Positions 8,787-17,966 of a DNA stretch of 64,000 nucleotides are shown here, piece after piece. Within the stretch, counting starts at the first letter, position 1. Every line of letters starts with the position of its first letter. Below the pieces are notes generated by a model. The model saw only the letters and a list, made by a program, of their open reading frames with translations, was not told the origin of the DNA and ran no database searches. This DNA comes from CAVTYH01 sp963738835. Its GTDB lineage: Bacteria; Planctomycetota; Planctomycetia; Pirellulales; JADZDJ01. The DNA lies in NCBI GenBank assembly GCA_963738835.1, contig CAVTYH010000001.1, positions 1,612,001 through 1,676,000 on the forward strand. The letters are read 5' to 3'. A program made the position numbers and the translations under genes.

Positions 8787-9380
8787 TTAGTGGGTGAACG
8801 GCAGCACAAAGTCCCAGCGTTGTGGTGGTTTCCCTTCTTTTAGAGGATTCTCTTCGACGTAGCGGATGGCACGCAGAATTTCAGCTTCGGTTTCCAAAAA
8901 CACGGGCCAGCTTTTGCGGGCCCATGGCGATGGTCTTGTGCCGTCGCATGCCCGAAACTTCGCCAATGGATGCACGCCATCGGCCAGCAGTCTTTGCGTG
9001 GCGCGACCTTTGAAATGACCGACCACGCGCTCAGCTTTGAATGGATGCCTGGCAAACACGACGTGAGTATGCTTCGGCAAAATGCAGCACGCATAAACCA
9101 CGTAGCCCGATTCGGCGATGGCCTGGTGGAAGCCGTCACCAATGGAGCGTGCCTGTCGACCGGTAAAAACGACTTCGGGATAACGCAGCGCACGCTTCGC
9201 TAAGAGTCGGACCTGTCGATCGTGAAGACGGGTGGCAAGCGAGCGGCGCGTCGTCACTTTGGTGGCCCGACCGTGGCGCAAAACCTCAAAGACGCGGACG
9301 TAATCGGACCAAGAACCGCGCGGATCATTTGGCAGCCAAAAACCATAGGCCGTGATGATGGCGTGATAAGCGCGAATCAT
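8787..9380 (-). CDS. REP-associated tyrosine transposase (Y1/IS200-like, RAYT)
   Basis: A 197-residue Y1_Tnp-fold protein. It has an HxH metal-binding motif, HTH at residues 104-106 in the context LPKHTHVVF, and a candidate nucleophile Tyr174 in AIRYVEENP, the conserved tail motif of RAYTs. The N terminus (AYGFWLPNDPRGSWSDYV) matches a planctomycete subgroup of these proteins as I remember it. Single-copy, IS200/IS605-related enzymes of this type cut and join single-stranded DNA at palindromes and are thought to spread REP sequences. The gene is intact and flanked by palindromes R2 and R3. The HUH motif has Thr in the middle where a bulky hydrophobic residue is usual. Confidence 0.88.
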   Translation of the reverse strand: MIRAYHAIITAYGFWLPNDPRGSWSDYVRVFEVLRHGRATKVTTRRSLATRLHDRQVRLLAKRALRYPEVVFTGRQARSIGDGFHQAIAESGYVVYACCILPKHTHVVFARHPFKAERVVGHFKGRATQRLLADGVHPLAKFRACDGTRPSPWARKSWPVFLETEAEILRAIRYVEENPLKEGKPPQRWDFVLPFTH

Positions 9381-9435
9381 GTGAGAAAAAGTTTAACGTG
9401 TTCAAAATCATGCAAAACGACGTTTACATCTTCTA

Positions 9436-9529
9436 CCGTGTAGCGGCCGGGCCGTGCCCGGCGCTTTTACCGGAGTGGACAACTTCATCTTACAAAAAAG
9501 CGAGGGGCGGAGCCCACGCCGCTGCACGG
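9436..9529. repeat. REP-like palindromic repeat R3
   Basis: The third copy, 55 bp upstream of the transposase start. The arms have diverged (CCGTGTAGCGGCCGGGC against CCACGCCGCTGCACGG), while the loop ACTTCATCTTACAAAAAAGC is unchanged. Confidence 0.85.
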
Positions 9530-9565
9530 TTGAATCCTAGCAATGGTTAATTGTGGCGTTACGGT

Positions 9566-11104
9566 TTAATCGGTATTGAACGGCGCGGCAGGCAAGCCCG
9601 CGGCGTTGAAGAGGTTGCATCCTTCTGGATAATTCGACCAGGCGTAGCGGACCGCGGTTGGATTGGTGACATCGGGGCTGCTGACGACGACGGTGTCGCC
9701 ATCGACTTTCGCTTCGGCGGCGACGAATTTGCCGTCGGCGCCGGCAATTTCAAAAGTCTTGAGCGGTCCGTCTTTCGCCAAGATTCCGCCGCCCCAGTGT
9801 GAAAATTTCAGGCGGATCGTGTTGCCATCGATGGCCATCGATTGATAAGTCGGGCCAGACGATTCAATGTTGTGGCCATAGTCTTTTGCCAACGCGATGT
9901 GCGCCAATCGGTTGCCGACATCTTGCTTGTTCTTGGGATGCACGTTTTTCTCATCGCCGATGTCGATGGTTACGGCCATCGCGGTCTTGGGAAGTTTCAG
10001 CGCTTCAGCCTGCCAAGCGCGCACCTGCGGGCTGTTGCTGGCGTTGGCCAGAGCGGCTAGCTGGCAAAAATAAAAAGGCAATTCGCGGCCCCACAATTTT
10101 CGCCAATCGGTGATCAGAGTTTCGTTGAACCGCGGAAATAATTCCTTCGGCGGCGTGATCGATTCCCCCTGATACCACAGCACGCCGCGAATGGCATATG
10201 GCACCACCGGGGCAATCATGCCGTTGTACATAACCGTGGAATTGTGCTGATCTTGCACCGGGTCGGCCGGTCCGGGACGCCGCGGCGGACGTTGCCCGGC
10301 GGCACGGGCCTTCGCGGCGGCGTCCTCCCGCTGTTTCAACTGATCGGCGTTGGGCGGGTGGTAGCTTTTCACGGCTTCGTCGAACCTGTCGAGCACCGGC
10401 TTGAGTTGCGGATCAGCGGCAATGGCTTCGCGGCGAATCCACGATTGGGCCGTGCTAGCGCCGAACGTGAGCGTCACAATGCCGACGGGCACTTTCAGCT
10501 CCTTTTGCAGATCGCGGGCGAAGAAGTAGCCGATGGCACAAAACTCGCGCACATTTTCCGGATTGCAAATCTTCCATGTGCCGGCGACCGATTCTTGCGG
10601 CTCGTACGCTTTCGACCATTGGCCGGTGAACATGCGGATGGTCGGATAATTGGCGGCGGCCACTTCTTCGGCTTCGTTGTTCACGCCAGCGAAGTAATAC
10701 TTGGGAGTTTTCGCGACGGTGAAATCCATGTTCGATTGGCCCGAGCAGAGCCAGACCTCGCCGACCAGCACGTCGTTAAGTTCCAGTTTGTCGTTGCCGG
10801 CGGTCGAGGCTTGCAGCGTGCGACCTTCGGCGCTGGTGCTGAGCGGATCGAGCGTGACTTGCCACTTGCCATCCGCGCCGGCGGTTGTGGTTTTCGTTTG
10901 ATTGGCGAAAGTAACGGTAACCTTCGCACCGGCATCGGCCTTGCCCCAAACCGGCACCGGCAGATCGCGCTGCAGCACCATGTGGTCGGTGAAAGGGCTG
11001 CCAAGCTTGAGTTCTGCGGCCGAGATTTGGGCGGCAGCGGCAATCAGCGCTGTAGCCGCGATCAGGCGCAGGCAATTGGTGGATCTTTTTGTGGCAAAAA
11101 ACAT
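9566..11104 (-). CDS. Sialate O-acetylesterase family SGNH esterase
   Basis: A 512-residue secreted protein. The start at 11104 gives a signal peptide (MFFATKRSTNCLRLIAATALIAAAAQISA). A beta-rich N-terminal region follows, with LGSPFTDHMVLQRDLPVPVWG, typical of the family. Block I is CSGQSNM with the nucleophile Ser. The C-terminal Asp/His pair probably lies in DIGDEKNVHPKNKQ, where D..H matches the DxxH pattern. Enzymes of this family remove O-acetyl groups from sialic acids or plant polysaccharides; xylan or other glycans are just as likely as sialate here. The protein is probably periplasmic or extracellular. It is divergent from the glycosidase at 11276, with about 170 bp between starts, so a shared divergent control region is possible. 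Confidence 0.9.
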   Translation of the reverse strand: MFFATKRSTNCLRLIAATALIAAAAQISAAELKLGSPFTDHMVLQRDLPVPVWGKADAGAKVTVTFANQTKTTTAGADGKWQVTLDPLSTSAEGRTLQASTAGNDKLELNDVLVGEVWLCSGQSNMDFTVAKTPKYYFAGVNNEAEEVAAANYPTIRMFTGQWSKAYEPQESVAGTWKICNPENVREFCAIGYFFARDLQKELKVPVGIVTLTFGASTAQSWIRREAIAADPQLKPVLDRFDEAVKSYHPPNADQLKQREDAAAKARAAGQRPPRRPGPADPVQDQHNSTVMYNGMIAPVVPYAIRGVLWYQGESITPPKELFPRFNETLITDWRKLWGRELPFYFCQLAALANASNSPQVRAWQAEALKLPKTAMAVTIDIGDEKNVHPKNKQDVGNRLAHIALAKDYGHNIESSGPTYQSMAIDGNTIRLKFSHWGGGILAKDGPLKTFEIAGADGKFVAAEAKVDGDTVVVSSPDVTNPTAVRYAWSNYPEGCNLFNAAGLPAAPFNTD

Positions 11105-11275
11105 GTGCGTTGTCCTCGCCGGATGAATATTGTGGCTGAGGGCGATTATCCAATCGGTGCGCGACGGTTGCAATCGCCAGCAATATCGAGTGACTGGCAT
11201 GTTGCTCGCTGGATGGGTAGGCTAGTGATACGCTTGATTTGAATCGGGCTTCAATCGGCGACTCAGGGGGAAATC

Positions 11276-13576
11276 ATGTCGATATTTAATTTTGGGATGC
11301 GCGCAATCAATGGCGTTATTCGTGCCCACACTTGTTTGGGCACGACGACGATGGCGATAAAGTCGCTTTCGTCCGTGGTGCTGGCGATCGGATTGATGCT
11401 TTTCAGCGCGTCGGTTTGGGCGGCTGAAGAGCCAGCGATCCAGAATGATTTGCTGCGAGTGACCGCCGACGGTGCCGGTAGTTTCAAAATCGAAGCGTTG
11501 CTGACCAAGAAAGTTGTCGCGACCGGGAAGTTGGAAGGGGCAAGTGGCCTGGTGATGCATCAAGATGTTAAAGATGCGACGTTCGGTGATGGCGAACGCT
11601 TGGCATGGCCTAGGGGAAGCATCACGCTTTTTTCCAAACTTCCCTTTGCTCTGATTCGGAGCACGCTGCACAACGATGCCAGGGAGACGAAAACGATTAA
11701 TCACGTGCCGCTGGTTTCGTTCGACGTGAACTTGGGGCAGCCAGCGGCGAAATTGAAAACGCTCGGCACCGGCGGGCTGCTTTCGCCTGACAAAAATCCT
11801 GGCAGCTATACATTTCTGGCGGTGGCGGAGCCGGAGAGCCGGAATGCCGTTGTGGCCGGTTGGCTCACGCAAGATCGCGCCTCGGGCGTTTTATTCTCCA
11901 ATGTGAATGACGACAAGGTGACCGTTTCTGCCCGTAGCGATTATGGGCGTTTCCAGCTTGCACCAGGTAAATCTGCGGAAACCGAAACGCTGGCGATCGG
12001 CTACTTCGACGACGGCCGGCTCGGCTTGGAAGCATACGCGGATACGGTCGCCAAATTTTACAACATCAAACTACCGCCGCAGCCCTCGGGCTTTTGCACG
12101 TGGTATGCGGAGAAGCCGTACGGTGGTTCTTCGAACGAAAAGAATTTGAAGGTGCTGAACGATTTTGTCGCCAAGAATCTGAAACCGTTCGGTTTTAATT
12201 TCGTGCAGATCGACGACGGCTGGCAGCTTGGCGAAAAGAAAAACGGCCCGAAGAAAAACTTCACCAGCTTCAACCCCAGCGGCCCCTACAAAGACGGCAT
12301 GAAGGCAGCGGCCGACAACATTAAATCGCACGGATTGCGGCCGGGCATTTGGTTCATGCCGTTTGCCGGCACACATGACGATCCCTGGTATGCCAACCAC
12401 CAAGATTGGTTTGTGAAAGGCGAGGACGGCAAGCCGTTCGATCTGCCGTGGGGGGGCACGTGTCTCGACATGACCAATCCCGAGGTGCGCGATTATGTGC
12501 GCGAGGAAGTGGCACGAATCGGCAAGGAATGGGGTTATACCTATTTCAAACTCGACGGCCTGTACACCGGCATGGCGGCCGAGCCACGGTACGTGACTTC
12601 CAGTTACAAAGACGACAAATTCGGCAATGCCGTGTTTCACGATCTGCACAAAACCAACGTCGAAGCCTACCGCGACGGTTTGAAACTGGTGCGCGAATCC
12701 GCGGGGCCGGGTCTGTTCATCCTCGGTTGCAACACGGCCCAAAACATGCGCACGCTGGGCGCCTCGTTCGGCCTGATCGAAGCCATGCGCATTGGGCCCG
12801 ACAACAAGGGCGATTGGAAAACGTGGTCCAGCCGCAGCCCGGTTTCCGGTTCAAGGTTTTATTTCTTCAACGGCCGGGTGTGGTACAACGACCCCGATCC
12901 GAATTACGAACGCAGCAGCATCGATTTGGAAGATGCACGAACGATTGCTTCCTGGTCGGCCATTTCCGGTCAGTTGAATTCCAACAGCGATTGGATTCCC
13001 AACCTGCCGGCGGAGCGGATCGAATTGTTGAAGCGCACCATGCAGGCCCACGGCAAAACGGCGCGGCCGGTTGATTTTTTCGAGCACGACCCGCCGCGAA
13101 TTTGGGTGGTGACCGACGAAGCAATAAAGGATCGTCCGCGCCGCGATGTGGTGGCGCTGTTCAATTGGAGCGATCAGGAAGCGGAGATCGAAGTGCCGAT
13201 TTCGAAGTTGGGCTTGCCGAAAGCGAAGGAATATGCGGCGTTCGATTATTGGGCGGACCAACTAGTTCCAACCGTTCAAGAAAAGATCACCGCCAGGCTG
13301 CCGAAGCACGGCTGCCAGATTTTGGCTGTCCGACCGATGGAAGATCACCCATTTGTGATTAGCACGTCACGTCACGTGACTCAGGGAATGTTGGATATCG
13401 TCGAAGAAAAATGGGACGGGGCGGAGAGGACACTGTCGGGCAAGAGCAATTTGATCGGCGGTGATCCATATATTCTGTCGATTGTGATTCCTGGGCGTCC
13501 GCTCCAACGAATCACGCTGAACGCAACGAGCAGCAGCGTGCTCCCCTGGAGTATTTTGGCAGGCAGCTCGCAATGA
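11276..13576 (+). CDS. Alpha-galactosidase-like glycoside hydrolase (GH27/GH36-type barrel)
   Basis: A 766-residue secreted enzyme. The ATG at 11276 has AGGGGG about 7 nt upstream. A second ATG at 11351 (MAIKSLSS) gives a shorter and more usual signal peptide ending SVWAAEE. A beta-sandwich N terminus is followed by a TIM barrel with FCTWYAEKPYGG, NFVQIDDGWQ, GIWFMPF, the catalytic-nucleophile strand TYFKLDGLY, and RIGPDNKG, which probably carries the acid/base Asp. The C-terminal beta domain begins near DVVALFNWSD. The family hydrolyses alpha-galactosides or related glycosides by retention. It probably works with the esterase next door on the same class of polysaccharide. Exact substrate unknown. 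Confidence 0.88.
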   Translation: MSIFNFGMRAINGVIRAHTCLGTTTMAIKSLSSVVLAIGLMLFSASVWAAEEPAIQNDLLRVTADGAGSFKIEALLTKKVVATGKLEGASGLVMHQDVKDATFGDGERLAWPRGSITLFSKLPFALIRSTLHNDARETKTINHVPLVSFDVNLGQPAAKLKTLGTGGLLSPDKNPGSYTFLAVAEPESRNAVVAGWLTQDRASGVLFSNVNDDKVTVSARSDYGRFQLAPGKSAETETLAIGYFDDGRLGLEAYADTVAKFYNIKLPPQPSGFCTWYAEKPYGGSSNEKNLKVLNDFVAKNLKPFGFNFVQIDDGWQLGEKKNGPKKNFTSFNPSGPYKDGMKAAADNIKSHGLRPGIWFMPFAGTHDDPWYANHQDWFVKGEDGKPFDLPWGGTCLDMTNPEVRDYVREEVARIGKEWGYTYFKLDGLYTGMAAEPRYVTSSYKDDKFGNAVFHDLHKTNVEAYRDGLKLVRESAGPGLFILGCNTAQNMRTLGASFGLIEAMRIGPDNKGDWKTWSSRSPVSGSRFYFFNGRVWYNDPDPNYERSSIDLEDARTIASWSAISGQLNSNSDWIPNLPAERIELLKRTMQAHGKTARPVDFFEHDPPRIWVVTDEAIKDRPRRDVVALFNWSDQEAEIEVPISKLGLPKAKEYAAFDYWADQLVPTVQEKITARLPKHGCQILAVRPMEDHPFVISTSRHVTQGMLDIVEEKWDGAERTLSGKSNLIGGDPYILSIVIPGRPLQRITLNATSSSVLPWSILAGSSQ
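11321..11344 (+). other. Perfect 8-bp hairpin between two possible starts of the glycosidase
   Basis: CGTGCCCA (11321-11328) and TGGGCACG (11337-11344) form a perfect stem with an 8-nt loop, 6 nt before the ATG at 11351. If 11351 is the real start, the hairpin would sit over its ribosome-binding region. Confidence 0.45.
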
Positions 13577-13767
13577 ACCGTCCGGCGGGTCGGCCGGTCG
13601 AGAGTCGTCATCGAGTTGAGCGATTGAGAGTCGCAATCCGTTTTACCAAAACGAGTCCCGCCCCCTTCAATCGGTATTTTTTGCCAACCGGCTGGGCCGC
13701 GCTGTCAATTGTCGAAGTATCGGTTACAATAATGCCCTGCCAGTAAAGCCTACCTGGGGGGAATCCG

Positions 13768-16091
13768 ATGGGTCGCCGCCTGCTAATGACGGTGTGCATT
13801 GCCGCGCTTGCGGCGATCTGTTTGGGCGACCGCATTGCCGCGGCGGAAGAACTTAAGCCCGACGCGGCGCAAATTGAGTTCTTCGAAAAGCAAGTCCGCC
13901 CGATGTTGGCCGAGAATTGCTTCGGCTGTCATGGGCCGACCAAGCAAAAGGCGAAGCTACGGCTCGATTCGCGGACGGCGCTCTTGGAAGGCGGTGACTC
14001 TGGGCCCGCCGTCATTCCTGGGCAGCCTGACGACAGCCGGTTGATTAAAGCCATCCACTATGGCGATGAATTGCAGATGCCGCCGCGCGGCAAGCTGTCG
14101 GAAGAGCAAATCGTCACACTCACCACGTGGGTGAAGATGGGCGCGCCGTGGCCCGATTCGTCAGAGGCACCAAGCGCTCCGGTGGAACCGACGAAGCACC
14201 GCGTGCTCACCGCCGAAGATCGCGCTTACTGGGCGTTTCGTCCAGTGATCGAGCCGCTATTGCCACCGGTCAACAATTCAGCTTGGATCACTTCGCCAGT
14301 CGATCGGTTTACTCTCTCGCGTATGGAAGCGCAAGAAATTAAACCGGTGGCCGCGGCCGATAAACGAACACTGCTGCGTCGCGCCACGTTCGATCTCATC
14401 GGCCTACCGCCGACGCCGGAAGAAATTGAGGCCTTTGAAGCCGACACTTCGCCGAATGCTTTTGCAAAGGTCGTCGATCGATTGCTGGCATCGCCGCACT
14501 ATGGCGAACGTTGGGCCCGGCACTGGCTCGATGTAGCCCGCTACGGCGAAGATCAGGCCCACACGTTTCAAGCCCGCAAGTTCCCGGCCGGTTTCCGTTA
14601 TCGCGATTGGGTGATCGAGTCGTTCAATCATGACCTGCCGTACGATCAATTTTTGCGAGAACAGATCGCCGCCGATTTGCTGGATGAGCCTGATCGAGAA
14701 AAGCGCCTGCCGGCGCTGGGCTATTTTGCGCTGGGACCGGCGTACTATGGTAAATCGACCGACGACGAAATTGACGACCGCATCGACACGCTCTGCCGCG
14801 GTATGTTGGGGCTCACCGTTTCGTGTGCCCGTTGCCACGATCACAAGTACGATCCAATTTCGCAGGAAGATTATTACGGTCTGTCGGGCGTGTTCGGCAG
14901 CACCGAATACAAAGAATGGATACTGAAAGACGACGGCACGATCGACGAAGAAGCGTCCAACAAGAAGCCCGACAAAGATCAGGCCAAGAAAGACAAAGAC
15001 GCGGAAAAGAAAGGCGAGGCCCCGCGGCGGAATATCATCCATGCGTTGGTCGAAGCGGCTGAGCCCAAAAACGCACGGATTCACATTCGTGGCAACGCCG
15101 ACAAACTGGCGGAGGAAGTGCCGCGTCGATTTTTGGCAATTCTCTCGCCGGATAAACCGTTGCCGTTCCAGCAAGGGAGCGGACGGTTGGAGTTGACCCG
15201 TGCGATCGCCAGTCGCGACAATCCGCTGACGGCCCGGGTGCTGGTGAACCGCGTCTGGATGCACCATTTCGGCCGCGGTTTGGTCGGCACCCCCAGCAAT
15301 TTTGGCCACCTGGGTGAACAGCCGACGCATCCGGAACTGCTTGACTATCTGGCCAGTCGCTTCATGGCCGAGGGCTGGTCGATCAAAAAACTGCACCGCG
15401 AGATCATGCTTTCAACGACATATCAGTTGAGTTCGCGCTTCGATGAGCGCAACGCACAAATCGATCCGGAGAACTTGCTGTTTTGGCGCGCGAAACGGCA
15501 GCGATTGGAAATCGAACCGTGGCGCGATGCGATTTTGGCGGTCTCCGGCCGATTGGATCTGTCGATCGGCGGCCCATCGGCCGCGCTTGATTCGGCTGAT
15601 AATTGCCGCCGCAGCATTTACGCCGCGGTCAGTCGGCACGATTTGGATCCCATCCTGCGTTTGTTCAATTTCCCTGATCCGAATTTAACAAGCGATCGCC
15701 GCGCCAACACACTGGTGCCGGTGCAAGAGTTGTTCACGCTTAACAGTCCCTTGATGTTGCAATGTGCCCGGTCGCTGGCAGCACGAATTACCGCCGACAA
15801 AGAGTTGAAGGACGATGCGGCCCGAGTGCGGCAAGCCTATCGGCTAGTGTTCGGCCGATCGCCGAGCGAAGAAGAACTGCAACTGAGTTTGCGATTTCTC
15901 GATCGTGACAGCGGCAAGCTCGAAGCGGTGGCGGCGTCCGAAGGAGACCGGCACGACGATCAAGCTGAGGAAGGGGACAAGCACGACGAATTGGCCGACG
16001 CGAAGAAAAGAGAACAACCGCACCAATTGAGCGCCTGGGAACAGTTGCGCAAGTGCTGCTGAGCTCGAACGAGTTTGCGTTTTTGGATTGA
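13768..16091 (+). CDS. DUF1549/DUF1553 (PSCyt1-PSCyt2-PSD1) protein, frameshifted at the 3' end
   Basis: A secreted planctomycete-type protein of about 774 residues. It has a signal peptide (residues 1-26) and a c-type cytochrome domain with CFGCHG near residue 51 (PSCyt1). DUF1549 (PSCyt2, about 150-370) contains CARCHDHKYDP, and DUF1553 (PSD1) covers about 480-770. There is a charged low-complexity insert (DKDQAKKDKDAEKK) near residue 410 and another near 735. As sequenced the frame ends EQLRKCC at 16062. One missing G after 16047 restores EQLAQVLLSSNEFAFLD and a stop at 16091, the normal end of the family. It is followed at once by its usual partner, a DUF1501 gene. The biochemical role is unknown; a redox-linked step in polysaccharide breakdown has been proposed for the pair. 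Confidence 0.92.
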
Positions 16092-16129
16092 GAAACAAAA
16101 ACAATCGGATTGACCAAAGGATGCAGATC

Positions 16130-17554
16130 ATGATCGGCAATCAAAGGCATGTCTCTCGGCGTGAAGTTCTTCGCAGCATCGGCGGCGGCCTGGGTGGCAT
16201 TGCACTGGCGGCGATGTTGCCGGAACTTGGCGGATTTTCACTGAACGCGGTGGAAATCAGTGCTGCAACCGGCACTCTTCCCACCGGGCCGCTCGCACCA
16301 AAGGCTCCGCATTTTCCGGCCAAAGCCAAGCAAATCATCTTTCTGTTCATGAACGGCGGACCCTCACATGTCGATACGTTCGACCCGAAGCCGGCTTTGG
16401 CGAAGTACGACGGCCAAGATCCGCCGGAGGCGATGACGAAGAAAGTCGTTCGCAAAGGCAAGTTGATGAAATCCCCGTTCGCCACCATTCCCTGCGGCGA
16501 CAGCGGCATCGAAATCAGCGAGCTGTTTCCAGAAATCGCCAAGCGCATCGACGATGTGTGCATCATTCGTTCCATGTATGCCGACAGCCCGCAGCACGAA
16601 CGTGCGCTGTTGTTCATGAACTCCGGCAACATCCAGCCGATTCGTCCCAGCCTGGGCTCGTGGGTTACGTACGGATTGGGCACCGTGAATCAAAACCTGC
16701 CGGGCTTCGTGGTCATGTGTCCCGGCAAGCCGGTGGTTGGGCCACAACTGTGGAGCAACAGTTTTCTACCGGCGGTGTATCAAGGCACGCACATCAACAA
16801 CAGCTCGCTGGGCAAAGGCAGCCCGGTGCATTATTTGACGAACTCCGAAATTTCGCACGACGATCAGCGGCGCGAGCTCGATTTGCTACAGCAGATGAAC
16901 CGCCTGCACCGCGAGCAAGCCGGGCCCGACTCGCAACTGGAAGCGCGCATTCAATCGCTGGAAGTCGCTTTTCGCATGCAAACGGAAGCCGCCGAGGCGT
17001 TCGATTTGAGCCGCGAAAGTGCGAAGACGCGCGAAGCTTACGGCAGCGGCGAATTTGCCGATGCGTGCTTGGTGGCACGTCGCCTGGCGGAGCGCGGCGT
17101 GCGAATTACGCAAATCTACTACGGCAACGATCAGCCGTGGGACGATCACAAAGATATTTTGAAGCACAAAGACCACGCCTCGAAAAGCGACAAGCCGATC
17201 GCCGCGCTGCTGGGCGATTTGAAACAGCACGGATTGCTCGATGAAACCCTGGTCGTATGGGGTGGCGAATTCGGTCGCACACCGACCGCGGAAGGCGCGA
17301 AAGGGCGCGATCACCATGCCAACGGATTTAGCATGTGGCTGGCCGGCGGCGGCGTGAAGGGCGGCTTGGCTTACGGCGCGACTGATGAGCTGGGCATCGA
17401 GGCGATCGAAAACCGCGTGCATGTTCACGATCTGCACGCCACGATGCTGCACCTCTTGGGCCTGGATCACACGAAGCTGACCTATCGCTACAGCGGCCGT
17501 GACTTCCGGTTGACCGACGTGCATGGCCGCGTAGTGGATGATATCATCGCGTGA
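16130..17554 (+). CDS. DUF1501 (sulfatase-like fold) secreted protein
   Basis: About 474 residues. The start at 16130 has AAAGG 9 nt upstream. The N terminus SRREVLRSIGGGLGGIALAAML is a twin-arginine signal. The conserved motifs FLFMNGGPSHVDTFDPK and VVWGGEFGRTPTAEG are DUF1501 hallmarks and correspond to metal-site strands of the alkaline phosphatase/sulfatase superfamily. It always accompanies DUF1549/DUF1553 genes in planctomycetes, and here the spacing is 38 bp after the corrected stop of that gene. Export in folded form by Tat is consistent with a metal cofactor. The substrate is unknown. Confidence 0.92.
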   Translation: MIGNQRHVSRREVLRSIGGGLGGIALAAMLPELGGFSLNAVEISAATGTLPTGPLAPKAPHFPAKAKQIIFLFMNGGPSHVDTFDPKPALAKYDGQDPPEAMTKKVVRKGKLMKSPFATIPCGDSGIEISELFPEIAKRIDDVCIIRSMYADSPQHERALLFMNSGNIQPIRPSLGSWVTYGLGTVNQNLPGFVVMCPGKPVVGPQLWSNSFLPAVYQGTHINNSSLGKGSPVHYLTNSEISHDDQRRELDLLQQMNRLHREQAGPDSQLEARIQSLEVAFRMQTEAAEAFDLSRESAKTREAYGSGEFADACLVARRLAERGVRITQIYYGNDQPWDDHKDILKHKDHASKSDKPIAALLGDLKQHGLLDETLVVWGGEFGRTPTAEGAKGRDHHANGFSMWLAGGGVKGGLAYGATDELGIEAIENRVHVHDLHATMLHLLGLDHTKLTYRYSGRDFRLTDVHGRVVDDIIA

Positions 17555-17784
17555 AACTGACGACGGTGCGCTACCGGGTGGCATGAGTCGAGTGCTGACG
17601 TGACCCTGGAATCCAAACGTTGGGGTCTACCTTCTGTCGACCGCAGCCATCTCTTGATTCCAAGCCGGTCGACCACCCGACGGTTGAATTCTTTGCGAAT
17701 TCAGCGACTGAACCTGGGCTTCCAGGTCGCTAGCGGCCTCCATAAGTCTCGATATTCTATGGGGTTTCACCGCGGGCCTGAAGA

Positions 17785-17815
17785 TTGGCAATTTGCGAAA
17801 GATTTGCGGTATATT
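17785..17815 (+). promoter_or_regulatory. Weak candidate promoter of the efflux operon
   Basis: TTGGCA and TATATT are separated by 19 bp, about 150 nt before the efflux lipoprotein start. The 412-bp gap 17555-17966 also shows repeated TTCCGG words at about 17815-17855. No other feature was seen. Confidence 0.3.
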
Positions 17816-17966
17816 CCGGTACTGCCGGCAATTCCGGTTTCCGGGCTCCGGTTATGCCAATTGTGCCGATAGCAACCCATGAACCGGTTCTATCGCTTGT
17901 GCTGCTTATGCCGTCTTGAGAACGAAACATTCGGCGCGGTTTTCCCACTCGCACCGCCCGTCGAAA

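Larger units (their letters stand above)
8641..9529 (-). mobile_element. REPtron-like unit: RAYT transposase between two palindromic repeats
   Basis: The Y1 transposase gene at 8787-9380 is framed by R2 on its 3' side and R3 on its 5' side, with another copy (R1) nearby. This is the arrangement described for REP-associated tyrosine transposases. No target-site duplication or classical terminal inverted repeat is visible, as expected for a Y1 system. Confidence 0.75.

Noticed and set aside
7993..9529. CRISPR array
   Set aside because: The three repeats are 93-bp palindromes spaced by 550-700 bp with genes between them; no short regular repeat-spacer pattern exists anywhere in the window.
14404..15396. 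330-codon open frame on the minus strand
   Set aside because: Antisense to the DUF1549/DUF1553 gene, without supporting features.
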